In this document: positions 27,209 through 47,467 of the stretch, one piece after another
How the letters are laid out: each line of letters starts with the position of its first letter
How positions within the stretch are numbered: the stretch's first letter is position 1
Assembly: GCF_042242105.1 (NCBI RefSeq)
Contig: NC_092013.1
Coordinates: forward strand, 3,095,987 to 3,159,986
Length of the DNA stretch: 64,000 nt
Source: Pempheris klunzingeri
Lineage: Eukaryota; Chordata; Actinopteri; Acropomatiformes; Pempheridae
Direction of reading: 5' to 3'
Position numbers and translations under genes: made by a program
Notes under the pieces: generated by a model
Seen by the model: only the letters and a program-made list of their open reading frames with translations
What the model was told of the DNA's origin: nothing
The model's database searches: none

Positions 27209-27215
27209 ATTTATA
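27209..27215 (-). promoter_or_regulatory. TATA box of the distal SWS2A copy
   Basis: TATAAAT on the minus strand exactly 100 nt upstream of the ATG at 27109. Upstream lies TAATTA-containing sequence (about 27234-27270) of the kind bound by photoreceptor homeodomain factors (inference). Confidence 0.65.
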
Positions 27216-28105
27216 AGGCTTTCTGACATAACATCTAATTAACTGAATGATTGAATAAGTAATTGCTTGAGTGAATCAAACTTTCATCAAGAGGATTCGA
27301 ATACCGCAGGATGTCTGTAAACATGCAGCACAGTGGAGTGAAAACCAGGCCAGAGGACAACACAAGACTTCCGGACATCATTATCCTGGTCATATCCTGC
27401 TCTTATATCATCACTCAGACGCTGTTTTACATTAAAAGCAATGATACACACACACAAATTCTGGATAAATAAACACGTGTCTACTCATATCTAAACATTT
27501 TAGTTGGGTTGAGTCTTTCAGGGCCCAAGCTGCTTCAGTTGGATCCAATCTGCATGGAAGGGCATCCTTTTGGAATCAGATAATCCAGTCATCAGCGCTA
27601 TTACGACTGCTAATCGGGTTCAATCTGTCCTTGGGTAACTTGCTTTCTGTTAGTATTAGCGTGGATGATCTCTGCCTTCGTTATCGTATCAGGATCAAGA
27701 CAAGATTACCCCGTGTTGAGCGCTGGTCTCGGCACAAAGCAGAGCATTTCCAACTTTTTTTTTTTTTTTTCCACATCAGAAACAGAATGATTGTAGGGCA
27801 TTCACGTCTTTGAGGTCAGCTTTGAACTTCAGGTTCACAGGTTGAAACGAGGAAGACTCTCTGAGCAGTCTGCGCTTCCTGTAAAGGATCATTGGCATCA
27901 TTGCCTGAAGGCCAATGTGTGCCAAATATCTGAACCTGACAGGTAATGCAACAAGGAGACAGTTGTTATGCAGTAACAGAGCTGAGAAATAGACCTGTAA
28001 ATCACAATTAGGTTGATCGATTTGTTTCAGTGTGTGTATTGTACTTGGTATTATTGATGGTTATTTCATTTAACTTTTTTATATTCATGTAATTTGAAGC
28101 ATCAT

Positions 28106-28108
<3 letters not shown>

Positions 28109-28146
<38 letters not shown>
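28109..28146. repeat. (GT)n microsatellite
   Basis: About 19 GT units in the spacer between the distal SWS2A copy and the tRNA gene. Confidence 0.95.
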
Positions 28147-28147
<1 letters not shown>

Positions 28148-28306
28148 GATAAGAGATTGTGAGCAGAACCTCATGGTGGAAAACAACAAGTGTCTTATCA
28201 GTGCTCTTCACCATCATTACTGCTGCTGGTGTTTTCGTAGGATGTCATGGAGGCACAAGTGCTGACCAGCGAGTCGGGTCACAAAAGGTCACTGTGCTGC
28301 ATTCAG

Positions 28307-28379
28307 GCCGAAATAGCTCAGTTGGGAGAGCGTTAGACTGAAGATCTAAAGGTCCCTGGTTCGATCCCGGGTTTCGGCA
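28307..28379 (+). tRNA. tRNA-Phe (GAA anticodon)
   Basis: A 73-nt cloverleaf with a perfect 7-bp acceptor stem (GCCGAAA with TTTCGGC) and discriminator A. The D-arm/A box reads TAGCTCAGTTGGGAGAGC, the anticodon loop CTGAAGA gives GAA, and the T-arm/B box reads GGTTCGATCCC. No intron, no encoded CCA. It matches the canonical vertebrate tRNA-Phe form. No run of four or more T follows within about 200 nt, which is unusual for an active Pol III gene. It stands alone here, about 1.2 kb upstream of the SWS2A array. Confidence 0.96.
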
Positions 28380-28621
28380 GGATGAGATCCTCATATATAT
28401 TTGTTATATAGAGGAAGAATAAATCATCACTGACACCATGAAAGCAAAATAAAACTATCATCCCAAACTAAACAGCCAAATAAATATAATCTAATGCTGG
28501 TGGGGAACAAAATGTTGAGAAATTACAGGTTATCACAATTAAAGGCTTTTTAGGAAAGCTCTTACTGTGACTATAAAAATCTCAGATTATTGATATTCAT
28601 ATATATAATATATATATTTTG

Positions 28622-28665
28622 TAAATTTCCCCTCCGTGGGACTAATAAAGGAATATCTTATCTTG
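28622..28665. repeat. LINE-like 3' tail
   Basis: TTTCCCCTCCGTGGGACTAATAAAG followed by a simple ATCTTATCTT tail resembles the 3' end of teleost L2/CR1-type LINEs. A similar tail occurs at 7076-7120. Confidence 0.5.
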
Positions 28666-30759
28666 TCTGTAGAATAGCTTTCTATAGAGTTATTGCACCT
28701 AAACAGTATCAGTTATAGTTAAATTCTGATTTTACATCCTCGGTCGTCTTGTTTGCTTTCTTTCGTGACAAACACCCTTTTTTTTTTGGCACAACCGTGC
28801 ACAAGAAAATGTTCTTTAGAGGAGGCTGACACACTGATCTGCTGTGGTGTTCATAGGCCTGCTCAAAAACCTCCACCTCCTGCTGCCATAATCCTTGATC
28901 CATGTCACTTGAGGGACTTTTTACATCATGATCTCTTTAGGCTTTCAAAGTTCAGTTCTCCGGCCGCTTCCTAAGGCTCTTACCGTGTGTAAACCATTAC
29001 CGGCAGCTCAGAGCGCCGTGCAAGGTCACGGTGTTTGTCTGAGCTCCTGTTTAACACATGCACGTCCTCGATTCAAATCCTAGTCGCTCCGGCATTAGCA
29101 GACAGGTGAACTTGTTACTGCAAATTAAAGCAAATGACTGGTGACTTAAACCACCAATTCTTTTAAAAAGCTAAAAAGAAAAAAGCATCCAATCAATCTG
29201 TGGCATTAACAGTAGATGTAAATATGTTTAAGTTTTTTATATACAGCTTCAACTTGTGCAGCGTTTCTGGGAATTTTTCATCCATTTATCCAATCACTGT
29301 CTTAATGACGCGTCTAATTATTCTCCAATCTGTTTCCAGAGTAAATCCCTCTCCCTCAGCGCACACGAGAGGCACACTGACACGGTTCCTCTAAACTAGT
29401 TTGGCTTTTTTTTTTCTGCTTTTCCTGATTAAAATCCTTAAATTAAAAAAAACCCTTAGAGCAAAACTATACCCCGAAACGAATGGTATCAGTTAACAAA
29501 GAGGGATAAGTTACGGTTCTCAGCTGCTTTTTGTGGAAAGGCCTCATTTTGACTGTGTCACATTCCAGTGATGTCTTCTTAAACTTTATTTATAGATTTT
29601 ACCAATACTTTGATACCAAAACATTGCAACAACAGTGCTAATTCAGACATTAGTGGTCGTTATGAACGGAAACAAGATAAAGAAACTTAAGTACAGATAC
29701 TGGACTATAGGAAAAATAGGTCAAACTAAATAGACAATCAATAAATCATAAAACATCCATCTAGATTTAAAGTCCTGGCTTAGTGGATCTTGTTCAGTCT
29801 AACAGGAGACCCAGTGAATCTCGACCTCTTTGCCGTGAGAGGGAGCTCAGTCTGTCTGCACTAAATAAAAATGGCCGCCTTAAGTGAAAGAGCAGTATAG
29901 ACGTATAGATCAGTCCAGCCTCTAAGAGGATATTTAATATTTAGTGATGGTTAATTTAATACCGACCGAGGCTGAAGAGAAAACACAGAAACTAACTTAA
30001 AGCCTGAACAACAAGGAGGTTCATCATTTTATGTAAGTGAGAGAAAAATCTAATGACTGAGCTTCTATAGTTTGTTCCTTGTTCCTTTTTCTGTTGTTTA
30101 TGCTGAAGCTTAATTCTGCCGGTGAAATAATAAAGAATAAATAAAGATAAGATAAGATGTTCCCTTAATTTACAATGTCCCAGCAGACAGGAGGAGATAT
30201 GTAATATAATAGAAACATTATAATAAACAAAGGGGGAATAAAAAAAAGAAGGGATATTAGAACGTATTGTGAAGTGAGGTAAAAAGATGAATGTTGCACA
30301 GTTTGTGAGCATTAAAGTGCCGTTATGATCAGTTTAGGTGCAGTTTGGTCCGCTGGGAGCAGAGCTGGTGGTAAAGTCTGACATCTGATGGGAGGAAGGA
30401 GGAGGAGTCTGCATGGGGTGGGCGTAAACATATCAACAACGACAAGAAGAGATCTTTATCTATTTAAATTTTTAAAAGTCCTTTACATAGAAATAACCCT
30501 CTGGAAATCTGATCTACTCACATTTTTGATGGTTGAGTGTGACTTTGGTGTGGATGGTTTATTTCCTGTAACCAGAACATTTTCAATAAACTTCAGTACG
30601 TTTACTCTGTGACTTGCAGATGGAAATATAACACAATCATTAATAAAACATGCAAATGATGGGAGCCAAACTCTTCCTCTTCCTCCTTACTGCTTGTCTT
30701 ATGGCGCCCTAAAAATAAAATGTATTATTATCTTGCCCTGTCTCTGTTGCTGCTGTAAT

Positions 30760-30818
30760 ATGTAATTTTCCCCCTATGGCGGATCAATAAAGTCCATCTA
30801 ATCTAATCTAATCTAATC
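30760..30818. repeat. LINE-like 3' tail with (ATCTA)n repeat
   Basis: TTTTCCCCCTATGGCGGATC, AATAAAGT and a tail of ATCTA units, the pattern of a 5'-truncated LINE insertion. Confidence 0.55.
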
Positions 30819-30865
30819 ATGGTTTCATTGTAATCTGCAGATTAAACATAAAAGGAAAACTAACC

Positions 30866-31133
30866 GGGCAGCGTGGTGGTGCTGTGGTTAGCACTGTTGC
30901 CTCACAGCAAGAAGGTCCGGGGTTCAAATCCCGGTTTGAACTCGGGGTCTTTCTGTGTGGAGTTTGCATGTTCTCCGGCTTCCTCCCACAATCCAAAGCA
31001 ACTCTAGATTGCCTGTAGGTGTGAGTGTGAGAGTGAGTGGTTGTCTGTCTGTCTGTCTGTATGTGGCCCTGGGATTGGCTCCAGCTCCCCCCGCGACCCC
31101 TGACGGATAAATGGTATAGAACATGAGATGGAT
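30866..31133 (+). mobile_element. tRNA-derived SINE with target-site duplication
   Basis: The head has tRNA-like Pol III boxes: GTGGTTAGCACTG (A box-like) and GGTTCAAATCCC (B box). The body follows the common teleost pattern (GTGTGGAGTTTGCATGTTCTC, GGCTTCCTCCCACA, TGGATGG tail). It is flanked on both sides by the 13-nt duplication GGAAAACTAACCG at 30854-30866 and 31134-31146, proof of retrotransposed insertion. It is shorter than the full element as I recall it, with internal deletions. Confidence 0.85.
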
Positions 31134-32099
31134 GGAAAACTAACCGTTGCAAGTGTGTCATCTAATGGACAAACAGTGTATTACAAAACAGGACAGAAGT
31201 ATTTGTGCTGTATGTTCATTTGATTGGCTAGAATTATATATATATATATACATTTTTACATTTCTGATTGAGCTAATGAATGATAATATTCTGATATGTT
31301 TTTTGTATCAATAGTGTCTCTTTGGTTCAGCTACTAGGAAATAAAATCCACAGTGTATAACCAGGATAATATTAGAGTTAGAAATAGTTAAAAATCAAAG
31401 CCAATGATATACTTTATTTTTTTCCTTTCTCAACGATGCTCAAGGTAAATTCCACTGCAGGTTAAGAGTAACCACTAAATAAAGATAAAAAATAAAACAA
31501 CAACAGTAATGAGAACAATAAAATTAAAAAAAGAAGAAGAAATGTGTGTTTTGTGCAGCATCAAGTGATTTGAACTCATTCTTAGTTATGTGGATGTTAG
31601 ATCCTCTAAAATCACTGGAGGCAAAGCAGCAGGTACTTCCAGTTTTAAAAGAAACTGGAGTATATATATATATAGATATATAATATTTTGTGAAACAGAC
31701 TGATATTTCAGTTTGATCGTAAAGTGGCTGAACCCAGGACGTCCCATCACTGAAACACAGCTTTTGTTGGGGCTTTTTTTTGGTTTGCTTTTCCTTTTAT
31801 CGCCTTATTTATTTCTCATTTATTACCCACCATCATGACGGACTGTGATCACCCTGCACATGCACTGTTTGCCTGAAAGTCACACACCTGGTATATTACA
31901 TATTCTATATATACATATTCTAACCTGTACGTATTTTCAACAATAAGCATTAACTTTTATTTATTTCAATCTGTGCAATAGACACTGTTTGGGTGCAGCA
32001 ACTGTTATCATGGCAGTTTTTATACACACATTTTACAACATATTCTATTTTTGTATGCACACTTGTGAGTGAGCTGCATGTGTGTAAGTATATAATGTA

Positions 32100-32310
32100 T
32101 TAAATAATAAGATAAGATAAGATATTTATTTATTGATCCCTCAGTGGGGAAACTTTGCTGTTACAGCAGCTCAAAGGGACAGACAAAAAAAAATAAAAGC
32201 ACACAGTTAAGAATTAGAAAAATTAAATAGCAGAATATAATAGAATTAGAAAAATTAAATAGCAGAATATAATAGAATTAGAAAAATTAAATAGCATAAT
32301 ATAATATAAT
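32100..32310. repeat. LINE-like tail and 32-bp minisatellite
   Basis: TTTATTGATCCCTCAGTGGGG at about 32131 is another dispersed retroelement signature. It is followed by three tandem copies of a 32-bp AT-rich unit beginning GAATTAGAAAAATTAAATAG at about 32211, 32243 and 32275. Confidence 0.7.
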
Positions 32311-33063
32311 ATATACAGTGGTAAAATATATCTTTAACAGCAACAACACAGAGAGAAATAGTCCATAATCATTACATGGTAGCTAATTTGCACTGTTTTT
32401 CACTCAAAACACCTCATCCATACTGTACATTTATGTCTGTGCAACTAATTTTTCACGTGCAATAATTATTTATTTATTTTTCATTTCACCTTACTCAACA
32501 ACCTTATCAATATGCTGCACATCGTGCGTGTTTACATAGTGTAAATATTTATTATCATTACAATATATATCTTTCTACTATTGCTTATTTTTCCTATTTG
32601 CTGCTGTAACATGTCCATCTCATCTCATCTCTAAAAGGCAATGACAATAAAGGAATCTTGACTCTTGGCTTTTGTCTCATTTCACTAAATAAATAAAGAT
32701 ATTTAAAAAAAATAAATAAATAAATCTATTTCCACAAACCAAACAAGATTCAGGGGGATCAATAACCTCCCCAAACATCACCACTGCATGCATGCACGCT
32801 CCCAGCTTTGTCTCGTGTGTGCAGTGCAGCAGACGCAGACGCACACGCACCCTGCTGCACTGCACCGGTTCGTCCAGTGGGTGGCGCACTGGCGGAGGGG
32901 GTGTGGGCGTGGCAACTTTTTAATATGTGTGAGCGCTAAATCTGTACAAAAAAATCGCGCTTGTGCACTATTATTGTGCATGTGTGGACGCATCTAAGTA
33001 GGTTCAAGGCGGAATAAAATCCGCATCGCCCGCTGTATTAAAATAAAAGCGGTCCAGACCCGG

Positions 33064-34597
33064 ACGACGCCATCTTTACTAAGGGACAATAAGCCCAGTG
33101 CTATAACACAACTTGCTGTAATTTGCTGTAACTCGTGATATGTCCACTTAATATTCCCCATTTTATATTCCAAGTGTCCGCTGAAGCACCTCGCTGCACA
33201 CACCGCCCTTCTCCTGTCCTCAGCAGCCAAATATCCCAAACTGTGTGTGTGTCTCTGTGTGAAACGGTTAGCGAGCGGGTCCCCGCCGCCATGTTTACTT
33301 TGGGTGACGCCGACTCTCTTCCATTTTCCTCCGCGTCTGGTTGTCAAGAAGATGGCAGCTTCCAGGCAGGCATGAGAGGAAATACTTCTTCACAAATCGA
33401 ATGAATTTGGATTATTGCCGCACGATAAGACCTCTTACCCGTGTTTTTGCGATTACTGCATCGAAATATGTAAGTAAGGTTTTGAAATTCGAGCGCCTTT
33501 TTTCGGTTTGTTATGTTTTGTTGTGGCAGACCGTCCGGCCATTTTTCTTGTGGGAGCTGTAGAAGGAGGCCGAGTAGCGAAAAGATGGCTGCTTCCAGAG
33601 ACGGCATGAAACACAATAACACTCCGTTTGTGCGGTTTCACTCAGTTTAGCTGCGCGTTAGGAGCGGTGTTGCAACCACGTTTGTCTCAGGTACAACATG
33701 CATGTCAAGATAACACGAAATTACATTGCATTTAATTGAAAAAACCGGCGACGCTTTGACAGATGCTAACGCTGTTAGCCGTTAGCAGCTAGCCGCTATT
33801 GCTAACGGAGTACAGCTAACGTTTGAATCCATTTGAGCACCACGATTACGCGTGAATTTTAACTATATTTCACAAAATCATTCGTTGGGAGTTGGGGCAC
33901 GTTGGTATCACGCTGCTGTGGCTGTTAAAGGGGGCTTCAGGTGTATTTCTAACGTGATTAAAAACGATAAAGCGGTTGCAGTGGAAGCTAAGCTTGCTAG
34001 CTACAATATGGCGACTCCCAGAGAAGCATGAAAATAGCCGACTCTTGCTGAATGTTTTAACTGTGGATGTGCACTGTGTCGCAGCTACGCATTGCTCTGC
34101 TTCGCTGGACCGCTATTCATTTATTGAATTTGATTTCATTTCGGCGTTTTCTCTCTGCCGGCGTTGTCGGCTAAGCTATCATGTATTTTTCTTTTTCATT
34201 CGCTTCCGCCATTTTTCAGACTGGCAGCTGCGTTAGCGGGGGTTTGTTTGGTTACAAGATGGCTGCTTCCATGGATTGAATTCAATGGTTAGACACAACT
34301 TAAGTGTTGGGGAAGAGTACTTGTGGGGCCAGTTGTTGCTCGAAAGCTCCAACGCCGATGTGGTTTTGACTGAATGAGTTCACGAACCAAAGCTAGCTGC
34401 TAACTTTTAAGCTCTCCGGCTTCTGTGGCCGCACAGTTTTAGAAGTTGGCTACAGATGCTGCTGTTGAGCTTCTGCTGTGTTTAACGGGGAGAGAGGAGG
34501 GTGGGTAGAAACATCACGATTGCTTCAGCTGTTGAGACACATGCTCTTTTTATTATTATTATTATTATTATTATTGTTATTCCCCCTGACAGCAGTT
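33064..34597 (+). promoter_or_regulatory. hcfc1 upstream region with reiterated YY1/TISU-like ATGGC motifs
   Basis: A CpG-containing stretch with at least eight copies of the YY1-type core ATGGC. Forward: AAGATGGCAGCTTCC (33349), AAGATGGCTGCTTCC (33582), ATATGGCGACTCCC (34006), AAGATGGCTGCTTCC (34256). Inverted: CGCCATCTTT (33068), GCCGCCATGTTT (33285), GGCCATTTTT (33537), CCGCCATTTTT (34207). In three forward copies a second shared word, GCATGA, follows 15-20 nt later. It looks like a housekeeping promoter with 5' UTR. An acceptor-like CCCCCTGACAG ends at 34592, six bases before the ATG, so the 5' UTR may be spliced. Confidence 0.65.
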
Positions 34598-44821
<10,224 letters not shown>

Positions 44822-46929
44822 GGTTTCGCCCAGAGACCCCCCCCCCCCCTCCTCCTCCCAGTCTTTTGTCCTTTTTTCCACTCGCTGTCCTTTTATCAGG
44901 AAGACTGACCTTCACCCCTCCTCCACCTCTTCATCCTCATCCTAATCTCATCCTCCACCCTCAAGTCTCAGATCAAGACGGCAATGGAGGCAGAACAACC
45001 ATATGAAGCCGAGATGAAAGTCGATCTGAGAGATGTTTCTGTAGATAAAAACCCTACTTCCTCCTCGTTCTGTTGGTCGTACTATTTTTAGAGCAACACA
45101 AACTTAGAAGCACATTTTCTTTTTCAGTCACATCCCCTTCCATCGTTTTAACATCTATTTTTGGCTTGTTTCAGTAGTTGAGCAGTATAGAGAAGCATTT
45201 ACATCCTTCACAAACTGGGAGCCAGCCTGAGCGCAATGTTACCTATTTTTTTTTTTTTTTTGTCTTTTGTTTTGTGAATCCTGGGGGGATGTAGAGAGAG
45301 ACTACATGAAATGTTGTACAGTGTTGAAAAAGGCTGTGGAGGCATTAGTTTAGATGAGAGGAAAAAAAATCGGTATGGAAACAAATAAAGCACTTGTCCT
45401 CAACGAAAGAGGACATCATTTTTTTTTTTTTCCTTTCTTTTTTTGGTTTTTTTTGCTCAAAAACAAATTTGCTCCAACGAGAACCAAGTCTATAGTCATC
45501 GTGCTGGACTCCAGTCTCCTGGTAATGTCATCACTGTGCGCTTTTTACCCCAAGATGAGGACTGGTGGCCGACGCTTCAGAGTGGACAAAAAAAACAGAA
45601 CGACAAAAGGAAGAGATTTGTAGAGAACGAACGACAGACTTTGCTAAGACTAAGACTTGCAGCACACACACAAAAAAAAAAATCTTGCAAAATCTTCCCA
45701 AAAAATTAGCAAGCAATGACGCAGAAGATCTTTTGTGTAGTTTATTTTTGTATTTTTTAAGCTTTTTTTTTTTTTTTTTTTTCTGTTCTGTTCTGTTTTT
45801 TCCTTCCTCCTCCTGTGTGTATGTGTATGTTGTGTGCATTTTTAAAAACATCACTTTTTTTAACTGTTCATCCCCATAGTTTGTGTTGGTGGGCAGATTG
45901 GGTGGCTGTGTTGAGGTTGCCACTATATTTTTAAAAAAAAAACAAAAAAATCTTCATTCAGTTGGTTGTATGTTCTTGTTGTTAACAGACGGTGGTGAAA
46001 GAGAGAAAGACTTTTGTATTTGTTCCAAGTAGAACCGCAGAGGTTATAGGACTGAAGGGAACTTTGAAGTGGACCCAGGGAGAGGAGAGTTTTTACTTTG
46101 TTTACTACTCAATGCTTGTGTTGCTTTGTTTGCCAAACATGGAATATCACGGGGTATGAGGAGAAGTAACACCAGATCTTTTCATCGCCCCACCCCAAAC
46201 CCAAACCCCCCCCCCCTCATATCCCAATCAGTTGTCCTACACTTTTTATGCTCATGAATGTGGTGTCTCACCTCTTCTTTCATTTTTTTTAGAATGGCAA
46301 ATTATATTATTAGACATATTTTCCCTATCCTATTGATGTATGTGAATCCATTTAATAAATTTTAATTTTTTTCCTTCCACGGCTCTGTATTTCAGACTAC
46401 AGATGGTGTGCAAGCTAACTGTGACGTGTAAACCCGTATGTCTTTTTGAATGGGGATGTCTTGGGAAGAAAGCTTACATAGCCGGAGTGTACTCGCCTGT
46501 AAATTAGTTCGTTCATAGAGCAAGAATAAAACAAACAAAAAAAAAACAACAAAAAAACATCTTGGCCTTTTTATATAATTACCTGTAACAAACAGTTTTT
46601 ACATGTTGGTCATCTCTTGATTGCCTTTTGTGTCTTTACTTATAAAAGAAACAAATATATATATATATAAATATATATAGTCTCCCTGATTGCCCTAATT
46701 TGCTTCTGTCAAGCTGATTCACTGTAGGAGTCTGAATCACTGCTAGTTCATTACAATACAAACCTGTACAGGGAGGAGGTTTCTGACTGGACATGAGTGT
46801 ATATCTACTTTGTAAGGGCCGATTCAGTTGTGATGGTAACTGCCAGGAAGATCAGAGCCGAGGGTTCCCGCCCGCCGCCTTTTCTCCGGCCGGCGCCTCG
46901 GTCTCCGTTTTGTGGTTTTTTCTCCTGAT

Positions 46930-46961
<32 letters not shown>

Positions 46962-47421
46962 TTTTTTCTTTCTTTCTAGAAATGAACTTTCTCTTCATAT
47001 GCATTCATAATTTTTGTGCGTGTCAGTGTGTCTGTTGAACAAAACTAGACATGCATGCAAAAAGCAGTGTATTTTAGTAGTGATGCCTTAAGTTAGACCA
47101 TAAGCTGAAGGTTCTCAAAAAAAGAAAAAACATTTAATGAGTTTGTTCCTCTCTCCATGTGGTATACAATTGTGTCCTTTCCTTCCACAGTACCTTTGCT
47201 GGGTCACTATTTTTGCACCCTCGTTAGATAGGTCATCATCAGCAGTGCCGAGGTCTCTCTGAACTTTCCCTCCCACACTGGGACGAGCGCTGCCTTCAGC
47301 ACTCACAGGTGTTGCGAGTTTCTCTCGGCTGTTTGCAGGTTATCTGGAAATGTCCTGTATTTTCCAATGTGTGTTTTTTGTACTGTAGGGAGTAATGTAT
47401 CTTTTATCATCAAAAAATAAA
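44822..47421 (+). other. hcfc1 3' untranslated region
   Basis: Long, T-rich tract after the TGA with no further coding exon. AATAAA signals occur at 46525-46530 and 47416-47421. The distal one lies only 47 nt from the stop codon of the convergent Rab gene, so the two transcripts probably overlap at their ends. The exact 3' end is not proven. Confidence 0.65.
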
Positions 47422-47467
47422 CATGTTAAACATAGAGAGAGATTTCTGCGTCTTTTCTTCTCTTTTC

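Larger units (their letters stand above)
27216..33060. other. Intergenic region between the opsin array and hcfc1
   Basis: Apart from the tRNA, SINE, LINE-like tails and simple repeats listed separately, I see no coding exon in this stretch. An opsin locus control element could lie here, upstream of all four opsins, but no motif cluster lets me place one. Confidence 0.6.

Noticed and set aside
47115-47306. 63-codon minus-strand frame considered as the missing Rab C-terminal exon
   Set aside because: No good acceptor, ends in a Phe run with no prenylation motif, and lies in the hcfc1 3' UTR.
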